Notes: generated by a model not told the origin, from the letters alone. 64,000 nt of DNA from Candidatus Aalborgicola defluviihabitans (GCA_016705575.1 JADIXX010000001.1:434001-498000); one strand, 5' to 3'. Shown: positions 39,795 through 48,835, counted from the first letter of the stretch. Made by a program: numbers and translations.

Positions 39795-42700
39795 ATGACC
39801 GCAGAAAACCCCAATTTTCCCATTGTTGGCATTGGCGCATCGGCTGGTGGGTTGGCGGCGTTTGAGGCCTTTTTCGCGGGCATGCCGGCAGATACCGACC
39901 CGGGCATGGCCTTTGTCTTGGTGCAGCACCTGGCACCAGACCACAAAAGCATACTCACCGCCCTGATCCAGCGCTACACCCGCATGCAGGTGTTCGAGGT
40001 GGAAGACGGCATGACGGTGCAGCCCAACTGTGCCTACATCATTCCGCCCAACCGCGACATGGCTTTTTTGAATGGCTGTCTGCATCTGCTGGAACCCTCG
40101 GCACCGCGCGGCCAGCGTCTGCCCATCGACTATTTGTTTCACTCCCTGGCGCAAGACCAGCATGAGCATGCCATCTGCATTGTGCTGTCCGGCACCGGCA
40201 GCGACGGATCGATTGGCGTGCGCGCGGTCAAAGAGGCCGGCGGCATGGTGATGGTGCAGACCATTGCGTCGACCGAGTTCGATGGCATGCCGCGCAGCGC
40301 CATTGCCACCGGAATGGTTGACTTCATCCTGCCGCCGGCTGAGATGGCGGCGAAGCTCATCGCCTATGTGTCCCATGCGTTCGTCAAGCCGCCCCCGCAC
40401 ACCATGGTGTCCGACTCCAATGCCCAGAGTGCACTCAAGAAAATTTTTGTCCTGCTGCGCGCGCAGACCAGCCACGATTTTTCGCAATACAAGCCCAGCA
40501 CCATCCACCGCCGCATAGAGCGGCGCATGGCGGTACACCAAATAGCGGCGATAGAGGGCTACATCAAGTACTTGCAGCAAACCCCGCCCGAGGTGGAAGC
40601 ACTGTTTCGCGACCTGCTGATTGGTGTGACCAGTTTCTTTCGCGACCCGGAGGCCTTCCAGGTGCTCGAAGAGCAGGTCATCCCCAAACTCTTTGCCGAC
40701 AAGTCCTTGGGTGGTGCGGTGCGGGTCTGGTCCACCGGGTGCTCCACCGGGGAGGAAGCCTATTCCATCGCTATTTTGTTGCAAGAATGCATGGAGACGC
40801 TCAAACAAACCTGCACGGTGCAGGTCTTTGCCACTGACATTGACAGTCGCGCCATCGCAACGGCCCGTACCGGAATCTACCCGATGGCCATTGCCAATGA
40901 CGTTTCGCCACAAAGACTGGCGCGATTTTTCACACCCGAGCCGGGTGACAGTGGCTACCGCGTGCACAAAGCCATCCGCGACATGCTGGTGTTCTCGGAG
41001 CAGGACGTGCTCAAAGACCCACCGTTCTCCCGGCTGGACCTGATCAGTTGCCGCAACCTGCTGATCTACCTGGACTCCGACTTGCAAAAGCGGCTGATCC
41101 CGCTGTTCCATTACGCGCTCAACCCCAACGGCCGGCTTTTTCTGGGCAGCTCCGAAGGAATTGGCGACGCCAATGACCTGTTTAGCGCCATCGACCGCAA
41201 AGCCAAGTTGTACCAGCGCAAGCCCGATTTTCATGGCATGCAGCGTGCAACGCCCAGCAGCTACATGCCGGCCATGGGTTTGGGCAACGGCTCACATAAT
41301 GCAGGCGACACCAAAGCGGCTTTGCCGCACAAACTGCCGCTGCGTGAACTGATGGAGCAGGCGCTCTTGAAAGAACTGGCGCCGCCCAGCGCACTGGTTA
41401 ACCGCCAGGGTGACATCCTTTACCTGTATGGCCGCACCGGCTTGTACCTGGAGCTGGCCTCGGGCGAGTCTGGCGTCAACAACATCCTGAAAATGGCGCG
41501 CGAAGGGCTGCGCCACGACCTGACCATTGCGTTGCACAAAGCCGCCAATGCCCAGGCGACCGTGCAGGCAACTGGGCTGCGCGTCAAAACCAACGGCCAC
41601 TTCAGCACGGTGGATCTGCGGGTCAGCCCGGTGGCGGTTGGCTCCGTGTCCACACCCGAGTCGTCCCTGTATCTGGTGACGTTGTATGCAGCGCCGCCTG
41701 CGGCTGAAATCGCCCAACGCGTGGCAATTCCGTCGAGCCCGCCTGACGCCAGCGCACCGGCACCCGCGCCCGCTGCCGGCTCTGAATCCAGTGCCGATGC
41801 CGATGTCGATGCCACCGTGCGCATTGAAGCGCTCATGCAGGAACTGCGCGCCAAAGACGAGTACCTGCAAACCACGCATGAAGAGTTGGAAACGTCCAAC
41901 GAAGAGCTCAAGTCATCCAATGAAGAAATGCAGTCGGTCAACGAAGAACTGCAATCCACCAATGAAGAGCTGGAGACCTCCAAAGAAGAAATGCAGTCAG
42001 TCAATGAAGAGCTCAGTACGGTCAACTCCGAGCTGCAAATCAAGATGGCAGACTTGTCGCAGGCCAATAACGACATGAACAACCTGCTGGCAGGCACCGG
42101 CATTGCCACAGTTTTTGTGGACCACAGCCTGCGCATACTGCGGTTTACCCCGGCGGTGATTCAGATCATCAACCTGATCCCCAGTGACATTGGCCGCCCG
42201 GTGGGCCACACTGTCACCAACCTGGTGGGCTATGACAGCCTGGTAGCAGACGCGCAGGCCGTGCTTGATACCCTGCTGCCCAAAGAGGTCGAGGTCAAGA
42301 CCACGGCCGGCAAGTGGTACCTGATGCGCATCGTGCCCTACCGCACACTGAACAATGTGATTGAGGGCGCCGTGCTGTCGTTTGTGGATATCACCGAGAT
42401 GGTCAAAACCCGCGCCGCGCTGTTCAAGGCCAATGAGCTGTTGCGCCTGGCGGTGGTCGTGCGCGATGCGCGCGACGCCATCACCGTGCAGGACCTGGAT
42501 GGCCGCATTCTGGCCTGGAACCCCGGCGCGGTGCGCATGTACGGCTGGACCGAGGCACAGGCGCTGGTGATGAACGTGCGCGAGCGCATTCCACCGCTCA
42601 CTTACGACACGGCCCAAGCGCAGGCGCTGCGGCTGGGCAAAGGCGATACGCTGGCGCCCTACGCCAGTGAGCGGCTGACCCAATCCGGCACAACGGTCAA

Positions 42701-42821
42701 AGTTCTGATCACCGCTACCGCCTTGATCAACCAAGCGGGAGAGGTCTATGCCATTGCCACAACGGAACGAGAAGCGGAACAAAAGGTGGATAAGAAAAAT
42801 GCCGCTAGCCCTCGTGGGTAA
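39795..42821 (+). CDS. CheB-CheR-PAS signalling protein
   Basis: 1008 residues. The CheB methylesterase domain (about 1-190) has its triad in GIGASAGG (Ser16), LVQHLAPDH (His45) and GTGSDGSIG (Asp about 136), without a receiver domain. CheR methyltransferase (about 200-460) has GVTSFFRDPEAFQVLEE and VWSTGCSTGEEAYSIA. A long coiled coil of repeated TSNEELKSSNEEMQSVNEE-type units (about 680-760) and two PAS domains follow, and the chain ends without a kinase. ATG 39795 follows TAAGG; the longer in-frame start is less likely. The last residues and the stop codon are supplied by repeat copy 4. The hybrid kinase gene follows 37 bases later and probably completes the pathway. Confidence 0.9.
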   Translation: MTAENPNFPIVGIGASAGGLAAFEAFFAGMPADTDPGMAFVLVQHLAPDHKSILTALIQRYTRMQVFEVEDGMTVQPNCAYIIPPNRDMAFLNGCLHLLEPSAPRGQRLPIDYLFHSLAQDQHEHAICIVLSGTGSDGSIGVRAVKEAGGMVMVQTIASTEFDGMPRSAIATGMVDFILPPAEMAAKLIAYVSHAFVKPPPHTMVSDSNAQSALKKIFVLLRAQTSHDFSQYKPSTIHRRIERRMAVHQIAAIEGYIKYLQQTPPEVEALFRDLLIGVTSFFRDPEAFQVLEEQVIPKLFADKSLGGAVRVWSTGCSTGEEAYSIAILLQECMETLKQTCTVQVFATDIDSRAIATARTGIYPMAIANDVSPQRLARFFTPEPGDSGYRVHKAIRDMLVFSEQDVLKDPPFSRLDLISCRNLLIYLDSDLQKRLIPLFHYALNPNGRLFLGSSEGIGDANDLFSAIDRKAKLYQRKPDFHGMQRATPSSYMPAMGLGNGSHNAGDTKAALPHKLPLRELMEQALLKELAPPSALVNRQGDILYLYGRTGLYLELASGESGVNNILKMAREGLRHDLTIALHKAANAQATVQATGLRVKTNGHFSTVDLRVSPVAVGSVSTPESSLYLVTLYAAPPAAEIAQRVAIPSSPPDASAPAPAPAAGSESSADADVDATVRIEALMQELRAKDEYLQTTHEELETSNEELKSSNEEMQSVNEELQSTNEELETSKEEMQSVNEELSTVNSELQIKMADLSQANNDMNNLLAGTGIATVFVDHSLRILRFTPAVIQIINLIPSDIGRPVGHTVTNLVGYDSLVADAQAVLDTLLPKEVEVKTTAGKWYLMRIVPYRTLNNVIEGAVLSFVDITEMVKTRAALFKANELLRLAVVVRDARDAITVQDLDGRILAWNPGAVRMYGWTEAQALVMNVRERIPPLTYDTAQAQALRLGKGDTLAPYASERLTQSGTTVKVLITATALINQAGEVYAIATTEREAEQKVDKKNAASPRG

Positions 42822-42849
42822 ATAGCATGCAGCTATCTAATCTATAGCG
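42801..42849 (+). repeat. 49-bp interspersed repeat, copy 4
   Basis: GCCGCTAGCCCTCGTGG then a diverged middle and hairpin GCTAT-CTAATCT-ATAGC. It overlaps the end of the CheB-CheR-PAS gene, encoding its final ASPRG-stop. Confidence 0.8.
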
Positions 42850-42858
42850 AATCACACC

Positions 42859-44592
42859 ATGACCACCCAAGAACACAACCCCCGCCGCAATGCAGAAGCC
42901 AAAGCTGCTACACAGACGGACCAGGCAATGTTGCACGACCTGCGCGTGCACCAGATTGAGCTGGAAACACAAAACGAGGAATTACGCCGTGCCCATGTGG
43001 AACTGGACGCCACGCGGGCGCGCTATTTTGACCTGTATGACCTGGCGCCGGTGGGCTATTGCACGCTCAGTGCAAAGGGGCTGATTCTGCAGTCCAACCT
43101 GACTGCTGCCACGTTGCTGGGCGTGGTCCGCAAGTCACTGATCCTGCAGCCCATCAGCCGATTCATACTCCAGGCGGATCGGGGGCTGTACTTCCAACAC
43201 CATAATGACTTGATCAAGTCTGGCGAGTCGCAATCCTGCGAGCTGCGCGTGGTCAAGAACAACGGCACGGCATTCTGGGTGCATCTGGTTTCCACGCTGC
43301 CGCAAGACAATCAGGGGGTGCCAGAACACCGTATCATGCTGATTGATGTGTCCTACCGCAAGCAGATGGAAGCTGCAGTACAGGCAAAAAATGATGAGCT
43401 GCAAGACGCCAAGCACGTGGCCGACATTGCCAACCAGGCGAAATCCGATTTTTTGTCGAGCATGAGCCACGAGCTGCGCACGCCACTCAACTCCATCCTT
43501 GGGTTTGCCCAACTGCTGGAAGCCGGTTCCCCCCCGCCCACGGTCACCCAGCAAGCACGCATTGAACAAATACTCAAGGCAGGATGGTATTTGCTTGAGC
43601 TGGTGAACGAGATTCTCGATCTGTCGGTGATTGAATCGGGCAGGGTACCAGTTGACATGGAGTCCGTGGATCTTGCCGCCGTGATGCGGGAATGCCAGGC
43701 CATGGTTGCCTCACTGGCACAAAACAGCGCCATCGCCGTGCACTACCCCACGTGCCTTCAATCGATCTATGTGTTGGCGGACTACAGGCACCTCAAGCAG
43801 GTTCTGATCAATCTGTTGTCCAACGCCATCAAATACAACCGCACAAACGGCTCCGTTGAGGTAAGTTGCTGCGACGGAACCAATGGTCGGATACGCATCA
43901 GCGTGCGTGACACCGGCGAAGGCCTTTCGGCCCAGAAGTTGGCCCATTTGTTTCAGCCTTTTAACCGCCTGGGGCAAGAGACCGGCACCATCAAAGGCAC
44001 TGGCATTGGTCTGGTGGTAAGCAAACGATTGGTCGAATTGATGGGTGGCACCATTGATGCAAACAGCACCGAAGGCGTTGGCAGTGTGTTCTGGATCGAA
44101 CTGGATATGGCAGCCAGCCCCCCGGCTTCTGCGCAGGCGGGTGCTTTGTCGGGTGGCGCGCTGTCGCACACGCCAGAGCAGGCTGTTGTCGCCCCGCGTA
44201 CGTTGCTGTGCGTGGAAGACAACCCGGCCAACCTGGAACTGATTCAGGACCTGATCGCGCCGCGCACCGATATGCGCTTGCTGACGGCAACTGACGGCCC
44301 CAGTGGCATTGCGCTGGCACGCGCGCAGCAGCCCGATTTAATTTTGATGGACATCAACCTGCCTGGTATCAGCGGCTTTGAAGCTTTGAAAATTTTGCAG
44401 CAAGACCCTGCAACCCGGCGCATTCCGGTGCTGGCCTTGAGTGCCAATGCCATGTCTGGCGACATTGAGAAAGGTCTGGCAGCGGGCTTTTATCGCTATA
44501 TCACCAAGCCAATTCAAATCAATAATTTCATGGCGGTTCTGGACCAGGCTTTGGAATACGCGCGCGAAAAATCGCAGGGCAACCTGCAGTGA
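42859..44592 (+). CDS. PAS-containing hybrid histidine kinase/response regulator
   Basis: 577 residues with no membrane segment. An N-terminal coiled coil (ELETQNEELRRAHVELDATR), a PAS domain (RYFDLYDLAPVGYCTLSAKG), then HisKA with KSDFLSSMSHELRTPLNSIL, an ATPase domain (QVLINLLSNAIKYNR, GTGIGLVVSKRLVELMGG), and a C-terminal receiver with LCVEDNPANLEL and phospho-acceptor Asp in LILMDINLPGISG. It lies 37 bases after the CheB-CheR-PAS gene, across a repeat. Its kinase and receiver halves closely resemble the kinase at 50.9 kb, so the two are paralogues. Confidence 0.92.
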   Translation: MTTQEHNPRRNAEAKAATQTDQAMLHDLRVHQIELETQNEELRRAHVELDATRARYFDLYDLAPVGYCTLSAKGLILQSNLTAATLLGVVRKSLILQPISRFILQADRGLYFQHHNDLIKSGESQSCELRVVKNNGTAFWVHLVSTLPQDNQGVPEHRIMLIDVSYRKQMEAAVQAKNDELQDAKHVADIANQAKSDFLSSMSHELRTPLNSILGFAQLLEAGSPPPTVTQQARIEQILKAGWYLLELVNEILDLSVIESGRVPVDMESVDLAAVMRECQAMVASLAQNSAIAVHYPTCLQSIYVLADYRHLKQVLINLLSNAIKYNRTNGSVEVSCCDGTNGRIRISVRDTGEGLSAQKLAHLFQPFNRLGQETGTIKGTGIGLVVSKRLVELMGGTIDANSTEGVGSVFWIELDMAASPPASAQAGALSGGALSHTPEQAVVAPRTLLCVEDNPANLELIQDLIAPRTDMRLLTATDGPSGIALARAQQPDLILMDINLPGISGFEALKILQQDPATRRIPVLALSANAMSGDIEKGLAAGFYRYITKPIQINNFMAVLDQALEYAREKSQGNLQ

Positions 44593-44642
44593 TGGCGCAC
44601 CAGCGGCAATAGGTGGTGGCCGCCAGTCGCCAGTATTAGCGA

Positions 44643-44870
44643 TTAGCGGCGTTCGCCTTTGCCAACCTCATTGCCGATGACGCCGCCCACGGCTGCGCCA
44701 CCAATGGTGCCGATGGCGCTGCCACCGGTCAGTATGGACCCGCCGACAGCGCCAACGCCAGCGCCAATGGCCGTATCGCGGTCTCGTGTCGACATATTGC
44801 CGCAGCCTCCCAGTGCGCCCAGGGCAACCAGGCTCAGGGCGGCGATCTTCAGTGTGTTCATTGTGTTCAT
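44643..44870 (-). CDS. Glycine-zipper lipoprotein (OsmB-like)
   Basis: 75 residues. The lipoprotein signal has lipobox LGALGGCGN, then a glycine-zipper membrane hairpin with repeated AIGAGVGAVGGSILTGGS and IGGAAVGGVIGNEVGKG. It resembles osmotically inducible OsmB-type outer-membrane lipoproteins. The start ATG 44870 follows GAGGTAATGAC. A stress-motif site lies 54-69 bases upstream, a normal activator distance. Confidence 0.85.
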   Translation of the reverse strand: MNTMNTLKIAALSLVALGALGGCGNMSTRDRDTAIGAGVGAVGGSILTGGSAIGTIGGAAVGGVIGNEVGKGERR

Positions 44871-44923
44871 GTCATTACCTCTTTGAAAAAAAATTCAGGT
44901 TACGGGGTGTCAAATTTTGCGTC

Positions 44924-44939
44924 TGTTCGCTGGCGCACG
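44924..44939 (-). promoter_or_regulatory. Stress-motif site 3
   Basis: Minus strand CGTGC-GCCAGC-GAACA followed by GAC, 54-69 bases upstream of the glycine-zipper gene. Confidence 0.6.
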
Positions 44940-44957
44940 GCCAAAGCCATGCGGTTT

Positions 44958-45116
44958 TTAGATGCGGCCCATGACCAACAGAATGATCAAGATGAGTACA
45001 ACCAAGCCCAAACCGCCACTGGGTCCGTAACCCCAACTGCGGCTGTGGGACCAGGTGGGAACTGCTCCGATCAACATCAGGACCAAAACGATTAGAAGTA
45101 TGGTTGCCAAGCTCAT
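44958..45116 (-). CDS. DUF3309 family small membrane protein
   Basis: 52 residues, starting MSLATILLIVLVLMLIGAVP, then the family core TWSHSRSWGYGPSGGLGL and a second hydrophobic helix ending LLVMGRI. The sequence is plainly DUF3309, a very small two-helix membrane protein of unknown role common in proteobacterial stress gene sets. The start ATG 45116 has a weak GAGG-type site. It is divergent from the DUF4398 lipoprotein gene, sharing the region with motif site 4. Confidence 0.88.
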   Translation of the reverse strand: MSLATILLIVLVLMLIGAVPTWSHSRSWGYGPSGGLGLVVLILIILLVMGRI

Positions 45117-45212
45117 GGTGGGCCTCGTAGGAAGGCTTATCGGCTAGCGGGCGGGGTGCCCTTGCATCGACAAGTCATGTTCGTATGTTGGGGCCCACGT
45201 GAATCCCCGTCC

Positions 45213-45228
45213 GTACGCTTGCGAACAG
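45213..45228 (+). promoter_or_regulatory. Stress-motif site 4
   Basis: CGTAC-GCTTGC-GAACA followed by GACC, 68-83 bases upstream of the DUF4398 lipoprotein gene and about 100 bases upstream of the DUF3309 gene on the other strand. Confidence 0.55.
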
Positions 45229-45295
45229 ACCTTCTCGCTACGAACTTGGACACTCCCACCAGCCCGACACCGGTCAGGCCCTCAAAGGAATCCTT

Positions 45296-45694
45296 ATGAA
45301 AAACCTGTTCCGAATCGATGTGCTTCATCCTGCTGGGGTGGCCGCCGTTGCTTGCACTGCTTTGTTAACCCTGGCGGGTTGTGCGTCAACACCGCCGCAT
45401 TCAGACGCCCACATGGCCGTGGCGCAGGCTGCGGTTGAACACGCCAATACGCCGGGCACCAGCCAGGATGCACCAATGGAGTTGCAGCTGGCCACATCCA
45501 AGCTCGTCGCCGCACGAACTGCACTGGCCGACAAGAATTACGAGCGGGCAGATCAGCTGGCCGAAGAGGTCCAGATTGATGCCAAGGTTGCAGAGTTGCA
45601 CGCGCAGTCTGCGCGCTCGCGCAGGGCAGCGCAAGAGTCGCAGGCCGCAGCCGCCGCATTGCGCGATGAAATTAGCCGCAACACCACCCGTTGA
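45296..45694 (+). CDS. DUF4398-type lipoprotein
   Basis: 132 residues. A signal with lipobox LLTLAGCAST is followed by a helical, Ala-rich domain of the DUF4398 type (LQLATSKLVAARTALADKNY, ADQLAEEVQIDAKVAELHAQ). The function is unknown; such proteins often come with OmpA-domain partners. The next gene, 17 bases downstream, has the same kind of N-terminal region fused to OmpA, so the pair are likely partners in the outer membrane. The start ATG 45296 follows AAAGGAATCCTT. Confidence 0.82.
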   Translation: MKNLFRIDVLHPAGVAAVACTALLTLAGCASTPPHSDAHMAVAQAAVEHANTPGTSQDAPMELQLATSKLVAARTALADKNYERADQLAEEVQIDAKVAELHAQSARSRRAAQESQAAAAALRDEISRNTTR

Positions 45695-45711
45695 ACGCAC
45701 AAGGAGTATTC

Positions 45712-46617
45712 ATGAACACCCGTCTATTGACCCTTATTACCCTGACTGCTGCGCTGGGCGCGTGCAGTTCCATGCCCGAACGCAACAGTGATCTGGACCG
45801 TGCGCAGGGTCGCTTGCGGTCCGCACAAAACGATGCACAGGTTGCCCAGCTGGCGCCGGATGAATTAAAGCAAGCCAGCGATACATTGGTCATGGCTGAA
45901 AAGGCCTGGAGTGACAATGAACCCAAGTCCAAGGTGGACCATCTTGCCTACATGGGGGCGCAGCGCGTGGTGGTTGCACAGGAAAGTGCTTCCAGCCGGG
46001 CGTCCCAAGCCGTGATCGCCGGCGCCGCCGCTGAACGCGACCGCATGCGGCTGCAGCAGCGCACTGCCGAGGCCGACAGGGCGCGCCAGCAACTTGCTAG
46101 CGCCGAGCAGAGCAACGCCAACAAGACTGCGGCCTTGGCACAGGCCGATGCCGCCACCCAGCGTGAGCAGGCACGTGCTGACAGCAGCGATGCGCGGGCC
46201 AATGCGCTGGCGCAGCAGTTGCAGGAACTCAATGCCAAGAAGACCGAACGCGGGTATGTGGTGACGCTGCAGGATGTGTTGTTTGACACGGGGCAGGCCC
46301 GATTGATGCCCGAGTCTGCGGGTTTCCTGGCCCGTCTGGCCGATGCATTCAAACGCAATGCATCACTCACCGCCGCCATTGAGGGCTATACCGACAGCGT
46401 GGGCGGCAGCAACGCCAATTACGAACTATCGGACCGCCGGGCCAACGCGGTGAAGACTGCGCTGATGAGCCTGGGTGTGCGTGACGAACAGCTCACCGTG
46501 CGCGGCTTTGGAGAGAACAACCCGGTTGCCAGCAACGACACGGTCGATGGCCGCCAAATGAACCGTCGCGTGGAGATCGTGTTCGGGTCGCAAAGCGGGC
46601 TGGTGCTGGCCAAGTAA
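45712..46617 (+). CDS. OmpA-family lipoprotein with DUF4398-like helical region
   Basis: 301 residues from ATG 45712 (AAGGAG upstream). Lipobox LGACSSM; a DUF4398-like region (DELKQASDTLVMAEKAWSDN); a long Ala/Gln/Arg coiled coil (about 105-180); and a C-terminal OmpA peptidoglycan-binding domain with DVLFDTGQARLMPES, IEGYTDSVGGSNANYELSDR (Asp and Arg ligands of diaminopimelate) and MNRRVEIVF. It would tether the outer membrane to peptidoglycan. It is in an operon with the preceding lipoprotein. Confidence 0.9.
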   Translation: MNTRLLTLITLTAALGACSSMPERNSDLDRAQGRLRSAQNDAQVAQLAPDELKQASDTLVMAEKAWSDNEPKSKVDHLAYMGAQRVVVAQESASSRASQAVIAGAAAERDRMRLQQRTAEADRARQQLASAEQSNANKTAALAQADAATQREQARADSSDARANALAQQLQELNAKKTERGYVVTLQDVLFDTGQARLMPESAGFLARLADAFKRNASLTAAIEGYTDSVGGSNANYELSDRRANAVKTALMSLGVRDEQLTVRGFGENNPVASNDTVDGRQMNRRVEIVFGSQSGLVLAK

Positions 46618-46629
46618 GCGCGCCGTGCT

Positions 46630-46646
46630 GATGCCAGTCTGGCATC
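46630..46646 (+). terminator. Hairpin downstream of the OmpA-family lipoprotein gene
   Basis: GATGCCA-GTC-TGGCATC, 7-bp perfect stem, 13 bases after the stop. It lacks a T-run, so it may stabilise mRNA or mark an attenuated terminator. Confidence 0.4.
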
Positions 46647-46665
46647 GGCCGGCATTTTGGCGCAC

Positions 46666-46681
46666 TGTGCGCAATCGAACA
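46666..46681 (+). promoter_or_regulatory. Stress-motif site 5
   Basis: TGTGC-GCAATC-GAACA followed by GAAC, 58-73 bases upstream of the small lmo0937-type gene. Confidence 0.6.
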
Positions 46682-46738
46682 GAACTTTGCGCCACAACGC
46701 GCCACCATGCAGTTTGTTCACAACCAAGGAGATTCATC

Positions 46739-46888
46739 ATGCTTTACACGATTGCTGTCGTTCTAATTATTCTGTGGCTTTTGGGATTGGTTACGTCTTA
46801 CACCATGGGTGGCTTCATCCACGTGCTACTGGTCATTGCCGTTGTCGTGATTTTGCTGCGGGTCATTAGTGGCCGCTCGCCGTTGTAA
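46739..46888 (+). CDS. lmo0937-family small membrane protein
   Basis: 49 residues: MLYTIAVVLIILWLLGLVTS, then YTMGGFIHVLLVIAVVVILL and a short basic end. This two-helix pattern with YTMGG in the turn is that of the lmo0937 family, tiny membrane proteins of unknown role often grouped with stress genes. ATG 46739 follows AAGGAGATTCATC. The larger open frame upstream is not coding. The next gene starts 26 bases later. Confidence 0.85.
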   Translation: MLYTIAVVLIILWLLGLVTSYTMGGFIHVLLVIAVVVILLRVISGRSPL

Positions 46889-46914
46889 CGCCTTCTTTCA
46901 TTTTGGAGAAATTT

Positions 46915-47718
46915 ATGAACCTGAAATTCAAGGCCGCGCTCGGTCTGGCCCTGGTAGGTCTGTCTACCCTGGCGGCAGCTGAAATTACTTTCTACGAAGC
47001 CGAAGGCTTCCGGGGCCGTACCTTTGCGACCAACGCGCCGGTGGAAAACTTTGCCAACACCGGATTCAATGACCGCGCATCCTCGGTTATTGTCGGCAAC
47101 GGTCGCTGGGAGGTTTGTGAAGATTCCCGCTTTCGTGGCCGTTGCGTGGTACTGCGCAAAGGCAATTACGACAGCCTGGTCAGCATGGGCATGAATGACC
47201 GCATCTCTTCGGTGCGCCGTGCTGCTCGCGCCAACGAGGCGGACATGCCGCAACCGGTTACCGCTCCGGCCTACGAATACCGCCGCCGGCCCAATGAACG
47301 TATTCTCGAAGTACCGGTGACATCCGTCCGTGAAGTAGTTGGCCCACCCAACGAGCGTTGCTGGGTAGAGCGCCAGCAGGTGGCAAACGACAACCAAAAC
47401 AACTCCAACGTTGGCGGTGCCATCGCGGGCGCCCTGATTGGTGGCATTTTGGGTCACCAGGTTGGTGGCGGCGTTGGCAAAGACCTGGCTACGGCAGGCG
47501 GCGCCGTTGCTGGCGGAGTGATCGGATCAAAGGTGGGCCGCAACAACAATAGCGGAACCACCTATCAGGACGTACGCCGTTGCGAAACTACGGCCAGTAC
47601 CACACCCGCTTACTGGGATGTGACCTACAACTACCGGGGCCAGGAACACCGCATCCAAATGACGAGCCCACCGGGAGCCACGATTGCGATTAACAACAAT
47701 GGTGAACCGCGCCAGTGA
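46915..47718 (+). CDS. Beta/gamma-crystallin and glycine-zipper exported protein
   Basis: 267 residues. Signal peptide MNLKFKAALGLALVGLSTLA, then a beta/gamma-crystallin-like domain (about 21-105) with two Greek-key motifs, ITFYEAEGFRGRTF and WEVCEDSRFRGRCVVL, each followed by (N)DRxSS, a pattern of Ca2+-binding crystallins. A linker leads to a glycine-zipper 2TM region (AGALIGGILGHQVGGGVG, VAGGVIGSKVG) and a short beta-rich end. The fusion suggests an envelope protein anchored by the zipper with the crystallin fold in the periplasm or at the surface. ATG 46915 follows TTGGAGAAATTT. Confidence 0.87.
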   Translation: MNLKFKAALGLALVGLSTLAAAEITFYEAEGFRGRTFATNAPVENFANTGFNDRASSVIVGNGRWEVCEDSRFRGRCVVLRKGNYDSLVSMGMNDRISSVRRAARANEADMPQPVTAPAYEYRRRPNERILEVPVTSVREVVGPPNERCWVERQQVANDNQNNSNVGGAIAGALIGGILGHQVGGGVGKDLATAGGAVAGGVIGSKVGRNNNSGTTYQDVRRCETTASTTPAYWDVTYNYRGQEHRIQMTSPPGATIAINNNGEPRQ

Positions 47719-47794
47719 TTGTGCTGACGTCATTCTGTTCTTCCAAGCCCTTTTTTAAACCAAAAGCCCCTGGGCTAAACCAAGCAGGAAATTT

Positions 47795-48835
47795 ATGAAA
47801 CATCTTACTCACATCGCACTCGCGGTCACCGTACTGACCTGCGGATTTGCCCAGGCGCAAATGACGGACTTCAACCCGTCGTGGTATATCTCACCCAGCG
47901 TCAACGTGTCGCAACCCGACAATCAGATGGGTGCGGATCGCAATACCAACGGCATCGGCCTGCGTATGGGTAAACCGATATCACCAGCCTGGGACATCCA
48001 ATTTGGACTGACTGGCACACGCACCTCTGACACAATCCCGCGCTATCGCCAGACTACCTTTGGCATTGATGGCCTGTACATGCTGTCGCGCGGCAACGTG
48101 CGTCCGTTCCTGCTGCTCGGAACAGGGGTCCAGTACGATGAAATCGATTGGCAAGGCGCGAGTACGAACCAAACGTCACCTTTCCTTGGCGCTGGCGTGG
48201 GCGTTCAAGTGGGTTTGAGCGATCAGTGGGCCTTGCAAGCGGACCTTCGTCGCAACCACGGGTTTCGCGAAGGCAACAACCTTGGGGTTGACAGCAGCAA
48301 TTCCAACTACTTCACCGTTAGCTTGAACTACACATTCGACAAACCTGCGGCCCCACGCTATGTAGCACCGCTGGTGACTATGCCGGTTGTGACTGCTCCT
48401 GCGCCCGCGCCGTATGTGGCCCCGCCACCGCCGGCAGCCCCACCCCCACCGCGCTTTGAGCGCTACACGCTTTCGGCCACAGAGCTGTTTGCATTTGACA
48501 GCTCCGTGCTGCGTATGCCGCAACCCAAGCTGGATGAAATGGCCTCTGCATTGGCTGCCAATCGCGACGTGTCCAACGTCACAATTACTGGCTACACCGA
48601 CCGCCTTGGCTCCAACAAGTACAACCAGTCGCTGTCGGAGCGTCGCGCCATGTCGGTCAAAAGCTACCTTGTGAGCAAGGGCTTGGACAGTTCACGCCTG
48701 AACGCTGTTGGTAAGGGTGAAGCCGATCCCGTGGTTGTTTGCAAAGAGACGAAGCGCGCAGCCCTCATTGAGTGCCTGGAGCCCAACCGCCGGGTCGTGA
48801 TTGACCAGGTTACCGTGCAGCGTCGCGTTCCCTGA
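47795..48835 (+). CDS. OmpA-family outer-membrane protein (beta-barrel plus peptidoglycan-binding domain)
   Basis: 346 residues. Signal peptide MKHLTHIALAVTVLTCGFAQ cleaved after AQA. An eight-strand OmpA-like barrel (about 25-190, ending NYFTVSLNYTF) is joined by a Pro/Ala-rich linker to an OmpA C-terminal domain with ELFAFDSSVLRM, ITGYTDRLGSNKYNQSLSER and CLEPNRRVVIDQV. It links outer membrane and peptidoglycan. ATG 47795 follows CAGGAAATTT. It is followed by a strong hairpin and terminator. Confidence 0.93.
   Translation: MKHLTHIALAVTVLTCGFAQAQMTDFNPSWYISPSVNVSQPDNQMGADRNTNGIGLRMGKPISPAWDIQFGLTGTRTSDTIPRYRQTTFGIDGLYMLSRGNVRPFLLLGTGVQYDEIDWQGASTNQTSPFLGAGVGVQVGLSDQWALQADLRRNHGFREGNNLGVDSSNSNYFTVSLNYTFDKPAAPRYVAPLVTMPVVTAPAPAPYVAPPPPAAPPPPRFERYTLSATELFAFDSSVLRMPQPKLDEMASALAANRDVSNVTITGYTDRLGSNKYNQSLSERRAMSVKSYLVSKGLDSSRLNAVGKGEADPVVVCKETKRAALIECLEPNRRVVIDQVTVQRRVP

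Noticed and set aside
39753..41234. 493-codon minus-strand frame opposite the CheB-CheR gene
   Set aside because: Shadow frame; the plus strand has clear catalytic motifs and normal codon use.
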